Positions 1 through 9,454 are shown, counted from the first letter of the stretch. The stretch: DNA of 64,000 bases from Treponema sp. Marseille-Q3903 (GCF_014334335.1 NZ_JACSEU010000001.1:1488001-1552000); one strand, 5' to 3'. Made by a program: numbers and translations. Notes: a model not told the origin generated them from the sequence alone.

Positions 1-466
1 TATCAAGGAGATAAGTAACGGAAAGTTCTACATTTCCGGGAAAGCCCTGTTCTCCATCCGGCGACAACCTTGTAAATTTAACGCCGCAAGATTTTTCATC
101 ATCTATGATTTTTGCTTTCCACATCATTTTGTCGTATCCGTCAAAACCTCCATGAAGAGTATTTTGACCGTCATTTTTGTCGAGGTTATATTTTTCCCCA
201 TCCAAAGAAAACTCCGCTTTAGCGATGCGGTTTGCAAATCGTCCTACGATTGAACCGAAAAAGAAATGAGAATTTATGTATCCGTCCAATGTTGAATATC
301 CGAGCAAAACGTCTGTTTTTGACCCATCTTTATTTTTAAGGATTATACTTGTGAGGATACAGCCATAATCAGTGCAGGAAAATGACATATCATCATTTTT
401 TACAGTATAAAGGTTTACTTTAGTTCCATCAGACAGCATACCGAACTTCTGCTTTGTAACTTTCAT
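1..466 (-). CDS. galM: Aldose 1-epimerase (galactose mutarotase), partial
   Basis: The N-terminal 155 or so residues of a mutarotase are encoded; the rest lies beyond the left edge of the window. The translation from the ATG at 464-466 shows the family's GRFANRI motif, then NDGQNTLHGG followed by DKMMWKA, and SPDGEQGFPGNVELSVTY, all hallmarks of aldose 1-epimerases. The enzyme interconverts alpha and beta anomers of sugars such as galactose in the cytoplasm. A Shine-Dalgarno-like AGAGGT sits just upstream of the ATG. The gene reads in the same direction as the flagellar genes, 40 bases after the preceding stop, so co-transcription is possible but there is no functional link. Family assignment is secure; the exact substrate is not visible. 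Confidence 0.9.
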   Translation of the reverse strand, partial: MKVTKQKFGMLSDGTKVNLYTVKNDDMSFSCTDYGCILTSIILKNKDGSKTDVLLGYSTLDGYINSHFFFGSIVGRFANRIAKAEFSLDGEKYNLDKNDGQNTLHGGFDGYDKMMWKAKIIDDEKSCGVKFTRLSPDGEQGFPGNVELSVTYLLD

Positions 467-506
467 TATATCTACCTCTCTAAATGCTAAAATCCAATAA
501 AAAGCA

Positions 507-1211
507 CTATTGTAACATGTCTATTATAAACTGAACTTCTGAAATTGAACAAGATAGTTCTGATGCAATATCTTCAATCTGCATGCCGGAATTAAAAAGT
601 TTTTCAATTTTAGTGTTGAGAAAAGAAGGCGATTTTTGTTTATCTATCATTTTTTCATCGTATACTTTTGTGATGATAAGAGGCACTTCTTTATATGCGG
701 CGCCATCTTTTGTAACTTTTGTCTCATCTTTTAAAACAGACGTTTCTTCCTGTTCAAAAAGCGATTGCTGTCCGTTTTCATCGATTTTTTTTGTCACAGA
801 AAATGAATCATCAGGATTGATATAAGATTTGGAAAAAGATTGCTTTATCTGTCCGACAGGTTTTATGCCACCGAGCTTATCATTTTCAACATAGACAACC
901 CTGTTGCTTTTTTTTGCGCCGAATTTTTCGGCTTCGGCAATCATCTCTCTAAGCCTTTGAGTCGCTTCGTGAAATTCTTTCATTTTTTTGTTTGCTTCGT
1001 TCATAAATTCTGAAGTGCGCCTTGTAGCTTCATTGATTAATTCAAGGTCGCGTTTTGTATTGTTGTTTACATCTATGATGATTTGATTCATCTTGTTTTT
1101 TGTTGTATCGATGATTGAATCTGTAGAAAACAATTTTTTGAAACGTACGAGAATTATCAGCATCAAAACAATGCTTATACATGAAAGAATTATCGCAATT
1201 ACAGAAAGCAT
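507..1211 (-). CDS. DUF6115-like membrane-anchored coiled-coil protein with C-terminal HTH
   Basis: This 234-aa protein starts with one membrane segment (about residues 3-23), followed by a charged, probably coiled-coil stretch (about 30-95) rich in E, K and N. A low-complexity linker leads to a short C-terminal helix-turn-helix-like motif (IEDIASELSCSISEVQFI). The same architecture is known from the DUF6115 family, which is repeatedly found at the end of flagellar loci in Firmicutes and spirochaetes. It follows the 111-aa gene after 3 bases, so it is the last gene of the sigma-factor unit. Function is unknown; a role tethered to the membrane near the flagellar machinery is inference from position only. 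Confidence 0.7.
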   Translation of the reverse strand: MLSVIAIILSCISIVLMLIILVRFKKLFSTDSIIDTTKNKMNQIIIDVNNNTKRDLELINEATRRTSEFMNEANKKMKEFHEATQRLREMIAEAEKFGAKKSNRVVYVENDKLGGIKPVGQIKQSFSKSYINPDDSFSVTKKIDENGQQSLFEQEETSVLKDETKVTKDGAAYKEVPLIITKVYDEKMIDKQKSPSFLNTKIEKLFNSGMQIEDIASELSCSISEVQFIIDMLQ

Positions 1212-1214
1212 ATT

Positions 1215-1550
1215 TTATCCTGTTATATCTATGACTGTGCCTAAGTTTGAATTGTCGCTTTTTAGTGGTCTATTTATAAAATCATCTGTTTGTTCTTGAT
1301 TTTCCGGCTTTTTTCTTTTTTGTTGTTCAGTAAAATCGGTGGAATTTGAACCGTTTTGATTTATGGAATTTGCTTTAGCTTTTTCGTTTGAAGTTTCTTG
1401 AACTTTTTTATTTTCTTCAAGTTTTCGCTGAATATTGCTTTGCTGATGCATAGCTTCTGTAAGCTGAGTTTGCTGTGACGCAGATAACGTTTTTGCAACA
1501 TTCTCTAGCTGCGAGTACATTGTCTGGAGGTCAATTGGTGATATAGCCAT
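1215..1550 (-). CDS. Small hydrophilic flagellar-locus protein
   Basis: This 111-aa protein has no membrane segment. Residues 5-70 are Q/E/K-rich and probably helical. The C-terminus ends in GTVIDITG, an ending seen in small proteins of treponemal flagellar operons. The start is supported by a GGAG Shine-Dalgarno about 7 bases before the ATG. That start lies inside the 3' end of the FapA-like gene, giving a 20-base overlap and so probable translational coupling. It resembles the small conserved hypothetical found at the same place in other treponemes (recalled, not checked). No function is known; conserved position between the FapA-like gene and the DUF6115-like gene is the only clue. Confidence 0.7.
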   Translation of the reverse strand: MAISPIDLQTMYSQLENVAKTLSASQQTQLTEAMHQQSNIQRKLEENKKVQETSNEKAKANSINQNGSNSTDFTEQQKRKKPENQEQTDDFINRPLKSDNSNLGTVIDITG

Positions 1551-3498
1551 CTGTCTGCTCCTCAGTTAATGAAGGTGGCTCATAAGGACCACGTTTACTG
1601 AAACTCTTGTCATAGTAGAAAGTAACATTTTTAGTGTCGAGTTTAACTTCGTCTAAAACATCTCGAACATAAACTTTTACGCCGGCGTAAACATCGCCTT
1701 CAACTTTCACCTTGCCAACCGCTTTAAGTTCTCTAAGATGTGCTTGTATTGCATTTATTTCTTTTGTCATTTCTTCGAGGTCTGTACTTATGTGTTCGCA
1801 GTGCTCTTTCAATGATTTGAGTTTTTCTTCTTTTTCCTGAGGCAGTTTGCGGCGTACCTTTTTTTGTTGTTCAAGCGTCTGAATATCCAAGTCGCAGTTT
1901 TCATACTCTTTTGTCGCTTTTGCCTGCATATTCTGAAGTTCTTCAAGCCGCTTTTTTGCTCGTGGGTCAATTCCAACTTCGAGGATTGTCTCTGTACCGC
2001 CACCCGGAGAACCTAACTTGCGTGCACATATTTCCTCCGTAGCAAGAAGATGCCCACCTATGATTTGAGCTTTTTTACCGCGCAAAATGATATTTTTCAT
2101 AGCCGTTACATTAGAGTTTACGATTGAATCATATACAATTACGTTTTCTTCAACTTCTACTGTTGTGTCGTTTATAAACTTTGCCCAAAGCGATTTGCCG
2201 GCTTTTATGTAGCCTTCACCTTTTCCAAATATGCCCTGACGGACAATCACGTTTCCTGTTGCCTCAAGGCGAGATTTATCTACAATGCCGTTGACTTCGA
2301 TATTTGTTGCTTCAATCTTGTATCCTTCTTCGACATTTCCTTTTATTACAACTGTTCCGACAAATTTTATATCGCCAGTCTTAACGTTTACTGCATCAAG
2401 ATATTTTACAGGGTCGACTGAAACTTTGCCGTTTACAAGCATGACTTCGCCGTCAATCTCGGCTTTGATTGTCAAACCGTCACGGTCAAGCCGCACATTA
2501 TGACCGAGCTGAATCTGAATGTCTTTTCCATTTTTTGCTTCAAGATAGCGCCCGAACAAAGTCTTTCCGCCTTTACCGCGTTCAGCAGGTATTTTTTGAG
2601 CAAGAGGCTGGTCGGCTATAACGTTTTGAATCTGATTGAGTTCCTTATAGTTTATCTGACCGGTATCAGATATTTTTGCCTTGAGTTTCTTCGGATCAAT
2701 TTCAAAGTTGTATGAAATATATGCGTCGCGTCCATCAACAGGCATTATAGCTTCGCAAACTTCATAAGGAGTATTGTAAACAGGATTATCGACAAATTCA
2801 TTGACTTTTTCTTCATTGATGCACTGCTCTACAACGCCTTGAGAAATGATTACGCGTTTTATCATATCGAAAGATGCTTCCGAACCGCTCATAGCAGGTG
2901 GAGATACAATTATAGAGCCTTTGAGCTCGTCTTTTGAAACTTCGATTCCGATTACAACATCGCCAGCTGGAACGTGTTTATATGCGCCAATCTGCAAATA
3001 AGTATTGTCTGTTCCTTGCTTTACATATTTTTTAATTAAATCTTCATCAAAATCAAGAGTGTCAGGGCGTTTTACTTCAGCTATAACATCTTTTAGCTCT
3101 ATCGGAAGTCCATTTCCAAGCGGAAGAATAACCTTAAGCATGATATCGGCTTTAAAATGTCTGATATAGAACATTCCATCGCGGTTAGTAACTTGCTTAA
3201 CAGCAGTTTCGCTTTCTTCATCAAACAACCCTTCAGAAGCAAGTTTTGCAGTTCTCTTAACTGTTTTCGGATCTTGATAAACCACGATTTTCCAAGGTTT
3301 TTTGCCTATTCCAAAAAATCCGTCACTTCCCTTTTCTATAACTTCATAATGCAAATTTACAACTTTTGTATCTAGCTGGACAACTGCATCGGCGAGAGCT
3401 TCATCAATCGTGTCTGCATTGACTTCAACAGAATGCAGATTCTTGTCAACATCGAGTAAGTTTTTCATGTCTTCGCGAACTTTATCAAGATTTACCAT
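1531..3498 (-). CDS. FapA/DUF342 family protein with N-terminal Jag-N-like domain
   Basis: This is a 655-aa cytoplasmic protein. Residues about 20-75 resemble a Jag-N domain (a VEVNADTIDEALADAVVQL segment, then GFFGIGKKPWKI). The centre and C-terminal half carry the glycine- and valine-rich repeating strands of the FapA/DUF342 beta-helix, ending with KVEGDVYAGVKVYVRDVLDE. A helical insert of about 80 residues lies between the beta-helix and the final strands. FapA-type proteins are linked to polar or cell-pole organisation in other bacteria; a motility link here is inferred from the neighbours. It follows fliA by 18 bases and overlaps the next small gene. Family is well supported; role is not. 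Confidence 0.85.
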   Translation of the reverse strand: MVNLDKVREDMKNLLDVDKNLHSVEVNADTIDEALADAVVQLDTKVVNLHYEVIEKGSDGFFGIGKKPWKIVVYQDPKTVKRTAKLASEGLFDEESETAVKQVTNRDGMFYIRHFKADIMLKVILPLGNGLPIELKDVIAEVKRPDTLDFDEDLIKKYVKQGTDNTYLQIGAYKHVPAGDVVIGIEVSKDELKGSIIVSPPAMSGSEASFDMIKRVIISQGVVEQCINEEKVNEFVDNPVYNTPYEVCEAIMPVDGRDAYISYNFEIDPKKLKAKISDTGQINYKELNQIQNVIADQPLAQKIPAERGKGGKTLFGRYLEAKNGKDIQIQLGHNVRLDRDGLTIKAEIDGEVMLVNGKVSVDPVKYLDAVNVKTGDIKFVGTVVIKGNVEEGYKIEATNIEVNGIVDKSRLEATGNVIVRQGIFGKGEGYIKAGKSLWAKFINDTTVEVEENVIVYDSIVNSNVTAMKNIILRGKKAQIIGGHLLATEEICARKLGSPGGGTETILEVGIDPRAKKRLEELQNMQAKATKEYENCDLDIQTLEQQKKVRRKLPQEKEEKLKSLKEHCEHISTDLEEMTKEINAIQAHLRELKAVGKVKVEGDVYAGVKVYVRDVLDEVKLDTKNVTFYYDKSFSKRGPYEPPSLTEEQTDGYITN

Positions 3499-3516
3499 GT
3501 TCAGTCCGTTTTATCA

Positions 3517-4299
3517 TCAAATAATACCTTTTCGCAGGTTTGTAAGTTTTGCACGAAGCCTTAAGTTCGCTTTTGTATGCAATTGAGAAATACGCGATTC
3601 ACTCACTTTAAGAACTTCACCAATTTCTTTAAAAGTCAAATCTTCATGATAGTAAAGTACAATCACTAATTTTTCTTTTTCCGGCAATTCACTGATAGCT
3701 TGTGCAATAACTTTACGAATCTCTTCACGTTCTGCAATTACATCAGGATTAAGGCTCGATGGAGACTCGATGTTGTTCCCGATCGACATATTGTCGTTAT
3801 CATCACCCGCATACCAGACATCATTTAAAGAAAGAACGCTTGTTCCTGAAATTTTCATAATAGTTCTGTGATATTCATCTTCACTCATATTCAAAGAACT
3901 AGCGATTTCGCTATCTGTTGCAGTTCTGCCAAGCCTTGATTCTAGTGTCACGATTGCATCTTCAATCTCTCTCGATTTTTGACGAACAGAACGTGGAACC
4001 CAGTCGATCTGCCTCAACTCATCAAAAATTGCACCGCGGATACGAGTGACCGCATAAGTTTTAAATTTTACGTTTTTTGCTGTATCGTATTTATTTATGG
4101 CGTCAAGAAGTCCAAACTGTCCGTAGCCGACAAGGTCGTCAAATTCGACAGATGCCGGCAAACCGACTGCGACTTTTCCCGCTACATATTTCACAAGAGG
4201 CATGTATTGTCTGATAAATTTATCTCTCAGGGCAGGAGATTTTGTTTTTTTAAATTCTTCCCAAAGCTCATCTTCTTCTTTTTCATCATTAATTGGCAT
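3517..4299 (-). CDS. fliA: RNA polymerase sigma factor FliA/WhiG
   Basis: This is a 260-aa sigma-28-type factor. Region 2 is clear at about residues 24-85 (RQYMPLVKYVAGKVAVGLP, FDDLVGYGQFGLLDAI, then FKTYAVTRIRGAIFDELR). Region 3 follows with WVPRSVRQKSREIEDAI, and region 4 (about 205-255) contains FKEIGEVLKVSESRISQLHT, the -35-recognising helix-turn-helix. In motile bacteria this sigma factor transcribes late flagellar genes such as flagellins and chemotaxis genes. No anti-sigma FlgM gene is visible in the window. It is the first intact gene after the frameshifted membrane gene, separated by 16 bases, and probably shares the promoter proposed at 5072-5100. No convincing sigma-28 promoter was found in the window. 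Confidence 0.95.
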   Translation of the reverse strand: MPINDEKEEDELWEEFKKTKSPALRDKFIRQYMPLVKYVAGKVAVGLPASVEFDDLVGYGQFGLLDAINKYDTAKNVKFKTYAVTRIRGAIFDELRQIDWVPRSVRQKSREIEDAIVTLESRLGRTATDSEIASSLNMSEDEYHRTIMKISGTSVLSLNDVWYAGDDNDNMSIGNNIESPSSLNPDVIAEREEIRKVIAQAISELPEKEKLVIVLYYHEDLTFKEIGEVLKVSESRISQLHTKANLRLRAKLTNLRKGII

Positions 4300-4315
4300 T
4301 TATTTAACCCTCTTA

Positions 4316-5042
4316 TTATGAATTTTCATCTGCTAATATTGAACTTATCGCTTTTGCCATAAGTTCAGCATCTTTTACTTCCGGCTGTGCTTTAGAAGAC
4401 GAACTTGATGAAAAATCAGACTTACCGATTATTTCGGAATTGCCTTCAAAACTTGATGGTTCACCTTCATTGCTTTCTGTAAATGCAAAATTTTCCATAT
4501 CGGGAAGTGTATCCAAACCTATTCCTTCTCCGGAGCTTGCAACATTGACATTAGCGTCCGGTTCTGTTCCCGCTTCTTTTGGCGAAACAGCCTCTGTCCC
4601 TGAAACATTTTCTATATTTTCTTTTGCTCTCAAAGGAACAAATCCTGAATCACCACTTTCTGCTGATTTTTTTACACCAGTTGCATTGCCGATGTCAGAG
4701 TCATTTAGCATCTGGTGATTTTCGCCCACAACAAAGTGATTTTGACTTTCACTTCGCTCAAGCTCTTCATCTTCAATCGTGATATCAACGACATTCCCGG
4801 TTTTTGGAGAATCGGAAGCGGTTGACGTCGAAGTTGAATAATCAGAGGATTCACCAGAAGAATCCTCGCTTAAAAATTTTTTGAAAACAAAGTTTATCGC
4901 AAATCCAAGCAGCGCAAAACAAACGGCAAAAAAAAGCTTTAAGTAAGATTGATAAAAAGGAAGAATGTGAAGTTAGACCGAATACGAAGGACAAAATAAA
5001 TCCGCATGATGCAAATATAATAATATTTTTGATACTTCGCAT
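4316..5042 (-). pseudogene. Frameshifted two-TM acidic flagellar-locus protein
   Basis: Two overlapping reading frames join into one sensible 241-aa protein if one base is removed from the run of eight A (plus strand) at 4928-4935. The first frame starts at the ATG at 5042 behind GGGAGG and gives MRSIKNIIIFASCGFILSFV, then SSFLSILLKAFF. The second frame continues AVCFALLGFAINFVFKKF, an acidic Ser/Thr-rich linker, and ends ELMAKAISSILADENS. The result is two adjacent membrane segments and a long cytoplasmic acidic tail. As sequenced, the first frame stops after 63 codons. This may be a sequencing error, a true pseudogene or a slippery switch. It sits between flhG and the sigma-factor gene. Function is unknown. 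Confidence 0.75.
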
Positions 5043-5071
5043 TTTTCCTCCCAATTTAAAAAATCGAATAT

Positions 5072-5100
5072 ATTATACTACAATATGTGAAAAATAACAG
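5072..5100 (-). promoter_or_regulatory. Candidate sigma70-type promoter for the sigma-factor unit
   Basis: On the minus strand a perfect TATAAT (5077-5072) is preceded at 17 bases by CTGTTA (5100-5095), a weak -35. It lies in the 95-base gap after flhG and about 30 bases before the ATG at 5042. It would let the fliA-containing unit be transcribed separately from the main flagellar operon. The -10 is good; the -35 is poor, so this is a candidate only. Confidence 0.4.
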
Positions 5101-5137
5101 TTTAATTTAAATTTTTAATGAAACTATACATCACTGA

Positions 5138-6034
5138 TTATTTTCCCTTTCTGCTTAAGAATTTTTTTAAGAAACTTGAAACTCCTTCATTGTATTCGGG
5201 CTCGTTTTTTTCAATTCTTCCGACGATATGTTTTAAATAAACTGACGGTTTTGAAGTTGGATTTACAATAATGAACGGTTTTTGCCTTATTACGGAAGCC
5301 ATGACAAACGGATCTTCTGGAATGCAGCCGAGATATTCGATTTTATAGCCAAGGAACTGTCCGACAATTGTGATTATGCGCTCTGCAATTCGTTTACCTT
5401 CATCAGGCGAATGGACTCTGTTGACAATCAGTTTGATCGTAACTGTTCTGTCGACAATTTCTGTCGTGATGATTTTAATAATACCGTAAGCATCTGTGAT
5501 CGCAGTCGGTTCTGGAGTCGTAATTACAAAGACTTCATCAGCGGCAGCAACAAACTGAAGAACGTTATTTGCAATACCTGCGCCTGTATCTATTATGATG
5601 ATATCTGCATTTCCAAGCGTTGCAAACTGATTTGCAAAATATTCGAGTTCTTCAACACTCAAGTTTGCAATTTTTGAAAAACCGTTTGCTCCGGCGATGA
5701 ATTTGATTCCAAATTCTGTGTCCATAATGATTTCTTTCATCGTCTTTTTTTTGTTGATTACGTGCATCAGGTTGTAATCGGGAACAATATTCAGAAGAAC
5801 ATTTACGTTTGCCATTCCGAGGTCGCCGTCGATCAAAATTACTTTTTTGCCAAGTTGAGCGTATGCAATAGCCATATTTACGGCTGTATTTGTTTTTCCA
5901 ACACCACCTTTTCCACTTGTGATTGCGATTATTCGTGTATTATGTTCTTGTTTTTTTAAAGTTTTAGTCGAATCTTTATCTCCAGCTGGCTTGTCGCCAA
6001 ACAATTCACTTAATCCTTCTGCCTGCTCTTCCAT
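5138..6034 (-). CDS. flhG: Flagellar number regulator FlhG (YlxH/FleN), MinD-like ATPase
   Basis: This is a 298-aa MinD/ParA-type ATPase. The deviant Walker A motif GKGGVGKT is at residues 41-48 and the switch region follows (VILIDGDLGMANVNVLL). The IIIDTGAGI segment supplies the Walker B aspartate. FlhG is known to control flagellar number and placement by stimulating the FlhF GTPase and by contacting C-ring components. The N-terminus has a short charged extension before the ATPase core, where the FlhF-activating motif is usually found. It begins 2 bases after the flhF stop, so the two are almost certainly co-translated. This looks like the last gene of the main flagellar transcription unit. 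Confidence 0.95.
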   Translation of the reverse strand: MEEQAEGLSELFGDKPAGDKDSTKTLKKQEHNTRIIAITSGKGGVGKTNTAVNMAIAYAQLGKKVILIDGDLGMANVNVLLNIVPDYNLMHVINKKKTMKEIIMDTEFGIKFIAGANGFSKIANLSVEELEYFANQFATLGNADIIIIDTGAGIANNVLQFVAAADEVFVITTPEPTAITDAYGIIKIITTEIVDRTVTIKLIVNRVHSPDEGKRIAERIITIVGQFLGYKIEYLGCIPEDPFVMASVIRQKPFIIVNPTSKPSVYLKHIVGRIEKNEPEYNEGVSSFLKKFLSRKGK

Positions 6035-6036
6035 AC

Positions 6037-7266
6037 TTATTCTCCAAATTTATCTTCTATGTGTATTCTATCTACCTTAAAGTTTTCAAGGCGAATTAAA
6101 AAATCAACTACATTTGATTTTTTTATATCTCGGGACGCAACTTGTCCGTGAGCAATATACGAGATTGATTTGTGCTTATCGTTTAAAACGCTTATTACGT
6201 TTCCAAACTGTCCGGATTCATCACATTTTGTAATTATAACAGATTTATAACCGAATGGTTCATAGTTCTGCATTATGTTTTGCAAATCTCGGTATTTTGT
6301 CGAAGCTGTGAAAGCAAGATAAATGTCAGGATTCATGCCCGGTACATCGAGCAAGAGTTTCATCTGAGCAATATGTGTAGCATCATTAGGGCTAAAACCG
6401 CTTGTATCTATAAAAATTGCATCTACGTTATTTTTATATTGGTCATAGAGCGTTTTTAAGTCTTCAGAGCGCTCAGCTTTGTACACAGGTGCACACATTC
6501 GTTCGCACCACCTTTCAAGCTGTTCCATAGCGCCAACGCGCATTGTATCTGTAGTTATAAAACAAATCTCAGGGCGTTTTCCGTCGTTATCAACAGCAAA
6601 TTTTTTTACAAACTGAGCGGCAAGTTTTACAAGGGTTGTCGTTTTTCCGACTCCTGTAGGTCCTACAATGATAAAAACATGAGGAGGACGGTATACATAT
6701 TCGTTTGCAATAGAGATAGTCTCTCCAATCCAGTCGACAACGCGCCTTTCAACAAGGTCAAAGTTTTCTAGGTCTTCGAGAGAAAACTCATTTCGTATTT
6801 TTTCTTCAATCATTTGGATGAATGAAAAAGAAAACTCATTTTGCTCAAGAAGTTCATCAATTTTTTTTATTGTTTGATGTTTATCGCTTGAGCCCAACGA
6901 AATATTTTTAAGTTGTTTGCTCAGCTCTTCTTTTAATTGAGCAATATTGTTGTTCATCTGATTCATCTGAGAGTTGATCAGCACTGAACTTTGATTTTGC
7001 AAAATTGCTGCCCGATTTTTTTCAAGAGTTTGTTTCTCTGCTTCTTCATCATACCGAAAATCAGAATTAAATGACTTTTGGTGATTTACGACATACGTTA
7101 CAATGATGACCGGTTTGTGCTGCAAAAATAAAAATCCACATCGCTTTTCAGTAACATTTTTATCTGTTATTCTGTAACCGTTTTTGCCGTATCTTTTAAA
7201 GAGTTTTGTCCTAATCTCTTCAATTGATTCTCCATATTCTTTTAATTCTATGTCATCATAAGCCAT
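6037..7266 (-). CDS. flhF: Flagellar biosynthesis GTPase FlhF (SRP family)
   Basis: This 409-aa protein has a basic N-terminal domain, a Q/N/K-rich middle (about 75-130) and a C-terminal SRP-type NG domain. The G1 loop is GPTGVGKTT at residues 202-210. Further G motifs are visible in ICFITTDTMRVGAMEQLERW, DAIFIDTSGFSPND and SVIITKCDESGQFGN. FlhF marks the site of flagellar assembly at the cell pole in many bacteria, consistent with the subpolar periplasmic flagella of spirochaetes. A GAGGAA Shine-Dalgarno precedes the ATG. It lies 37 bases after flhA and 2 bases before flhG. Confidence 0.95.
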   Translation of the reverse strand: MAYDDIELKEYGESIEEIRTKLFKRYGKNGYRITDKNVTEKRCGFLFLQHKPVIIVTYVVNHQKSFNSDFRYDEEAEKQTLEKNRAAILQNQSSVLINSQMNQMNNNIAQLKEELSKQLKNISLGSSDKHQTIKKIDELLEQNEFSFSFIQMIEEKIRNEFSLEDLENFDLVERRVVDWIGETISIANEYVYRPPHVFIIVGPTGVGKTTTLVKLAAQFVKKFAVDNDGKRPEICFITTDTMRVGAMEQLERWCERMCAPVYKAERSEDLKTLYDQYKNNVDAIFIDTSGFSPNDATHIAQMKLLLDVPGMNPDIYLAFTASTKYRDLQNIMQNYEPFGYKSVIITKCDESGQFGNVISVLNDKHKSISYIAHGQVASRDIKKSNVVDFLIRLENFKVDRIHIEDKFGE

Positions 7267-7303
7267 AACGTCTTATTCCTCTTTGCCGCTTTTATAAACA
7301 TTT

Positions 7304-9436
7304 TTACTGATCATCTGTAATTTCAGCAATCACTTCAACAGAAATATTATTTCCCGCTGCATATAGTTCCATATCCGATAGAACAACGACTCCCGGCTGT
7401 TCTCGTTCAATAGAGGCTCTTACAAGTTGCCTAACTTGACTTACACAAAGTATGATAGGCATATATCCCATCTGATTTATCTTGCTGAGAGAGCTGCTGA
7501 CTGCGTTAATCCATCTGCGGCGATCTACAGGATCAAGAGCAACATAAGGTTTTGAACCGTCTGGCGGATTATACGCGTGTTCAAGAATCATCTCTGAAAG
7601 TTCTTCGGAAAGGCGCATAACACGGAGTTTTTTATCGTTTGGATCTGCATACTGCATACATATTTGCAAACCTAGAGCTTCACGAACTTTTGCAGTAAGT
7701 TCCCAGATATTGTGTGTTACGCCTGAATAATTTGCCATCGTCTCAAGAATTTTTACATAATTTCTGATTGAAACTTTTTCTTCCAAAAGATTTTTCAAAA
7801 CTTGCTCGATTGTACCGTAAGATATTTTTGCAGTGTTCAACACTTCATCGACTAGCACAGAATTTCGCTGTTTTACAGTATCAAGGATAACCGAAACAGA
7901 CTGACGATCGAGCAATTCGGCAGCGTGAGAACGGATGATTTCTGTAATATGAGTTGAGATGATTGTTGGCGGATCGACAACAATATAACCTGCGCTTTCA
8001 GCTTCGCTTCTGCGGCTTTCCGGTAACCAAATTGCATCCATGCCGAATGCAGGATCTTTTGTACGCTCTCCATCAAGCTGTTCAGTGACAGAGCCCGTAT
8101 CCATACACATAAGATATCCTATGCGAACAGTTGCGTGCCCCGCTTCAATTCCTTCGATTTTGAAACTATAGTCGTTCGGTTCAAGGGTCATATTGTCCTG
8201 AATTCTGATTTTTGGAATATCAAGACCTATATCGTGACGTGCCTCTGTCCTAATCCTATAAATTCGTTCAAGAAGTTCTGCCCCTTTTTGTTTGTCTACA
8301 AGAGGAATCAGACCATATCCAATCTCGAGGGAAAGAGGATCTAGCATGACAATTCTCTCTGAATCGTTTGCTCCTGAGCCCTGAGCGCCGCTATTTTTCT
8401 GAGATGCTTCTCTTTCTGCCAACACTTGCTTCTGCTTGTCGCGAGTCATTTTATATCCGATAAATATCAGCAATCCGCCGACTGGAACCAAAAGAAATTG
8501 AGTGTTGCTTCTGAGAATAAATCCCGCAACTATTAAAACTGCACCGACAATTTCATAAAGGTGACCATCTGCTGTAAATTCGCTTTTCAGTTGTTTATCA
8601 AATGTTTCATCACCTTTCGTACCGGTTACAAGCAAACCTGTAGCAAAAGAAATAATCAATGAAGGAAGTTGAGATGTAAGGCCGTCTCCAATCGTGAGCG
8701 ATGAATATGTAGACATCGCTTCGCTGATTCCCATCGATTTGTTTCCAAAAAAACTTGCAAGGGCAGTTCCCATCAAAATTCCACCGATAAGGTTTACAAC
8801 AGTGATCACGATACCAGCTTTTACATTTCCGCTTACAAATTTTGAAGAACCGTCCATGTTTGAATAAAAATCTATATCTTTGCGGACGGCAATTTTCAGC
8901 TGTTCTGCCTGCGCTTCATCTATTGCGCCGGTGTTGAGTCTGTTGTCTATATCAAACAGTTTTTGGTTCATAGAGTCCAAACTGAATCGCGCAGCTACTT
9001 CCGATACACGTCCGGCCCCTTTTGTAACTACTAAAACCTGAACTACAATCAAAATAATAAAGATGATAAAGCCTACAAGCAGATTGTTTCCTGCAACAAT
9101 GCTCGCAAAAGCCTGAACCATGTTGCTCTGACCTTGAAGAGTTCCGTTTACTATTTTTCCGGTCAAAATAAGCCTTGTCGAAGAAATATTGATTGCAAGG
9201 CTGAACAAAGTTTGAAGCAAGATAACGCGTGGAAACGTCTGAAAATCAGACGGACGCGGCAACTGAACAACTACCAGCAAAATGATTATAGAAAATGCAA
9301 GATTAAGAATCATGCTTAAGTCTACTAAAAATTTTGGAATCGGGATAAACAAAAGAAATACAGCAAGCACTACTGCAACCGGTACAATATTACTCTGTAA
9401 AAATTTTATAACTTTTCCACGACTTTCGTTTGCCAT
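7304..9436 (-). CDS. flhA: Flagellar export gate protein FlhA
   Basis: This 710-aa protein has the family's usual length. About eight membrane segments fill residues 15-330, with the FHIPEP-family loop at GRVSEVAARFSLDSMNQK. The large cytoplasmic domain (about 360-710) includes PLSLEIGYGLIPLVD and the region that binds export chaperone-substrate complexes. FlhA forms the nonameric ring of the type III export gate and helps couple proton flow to export. A G-rich Shine-Dalgarno (GTGGGGAC) precedes the ATG, 18 bases after flhB. In the signature loop the family's usual LDAMPGK reads LDSMNQK here, a conservative-looking variation. Confidence 0.97.
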   Translation of the reverse strand: MANESRGKVIKFLQSNIVPVAVVLAVFLLFIPIPKFLVDLSMILNLAFSIIILLVVVQLPRPSDFQTFPRVILLQTLFSLAINISSTRLILTGKIVNGTLQGQSNMVQAFASIVAGNNLLVGFIIFIILIVVQVLVVTKGAGRVSEVAARFSLDSMNQKLFDIDNRLNTGAIDEAQAEQLKIAVRKDIDFYSNMDGSSKFVSGNVKAGIVITVVNLIGGILMGTALASFFGNKSMGISEAMSTYSSLTIGDGLTSQLPSLIISFATGLLVTGTKGDETFDKQLKSEFTADGHLYEIVGAVLIVAGFILRSNTQFLLVPVGGLLIFIGYKMTRDKQKQVLAEREASQKNSGAQGSGANDSERIVMLDPLSLEIGYGLIPLVDKQKGAELLERIYRIRTEARHDIGLDIPKIRIQDNMTLEPNDYSFKIEGIEAGHATVRIGYLMCMDTGSVTEQLDGERTKDPAFGMDAIWLPESRRSEAESAGYIVVDPPTIISTHITEIIRSHAAELLDRQSVSVILDTVKQRNSVLVDEVLNTAKISYGTIEQVLKNLLEEKVSIRNYVKILETMANYSGVTHNIWELTAKVREALGLQICMQYADPNDKKLRVMRLSEELSEMILEHAYNPPDGSKPYVALDPVDRRRWINAVSSSLSKINQMGYMPIILCVSQVRQLVRASIEREQPGVVVLSDMELYAAGNNISVEVIAEITDDQ

Positions 9437-9454
9437 AAGTCCCCACCCAGCAAT

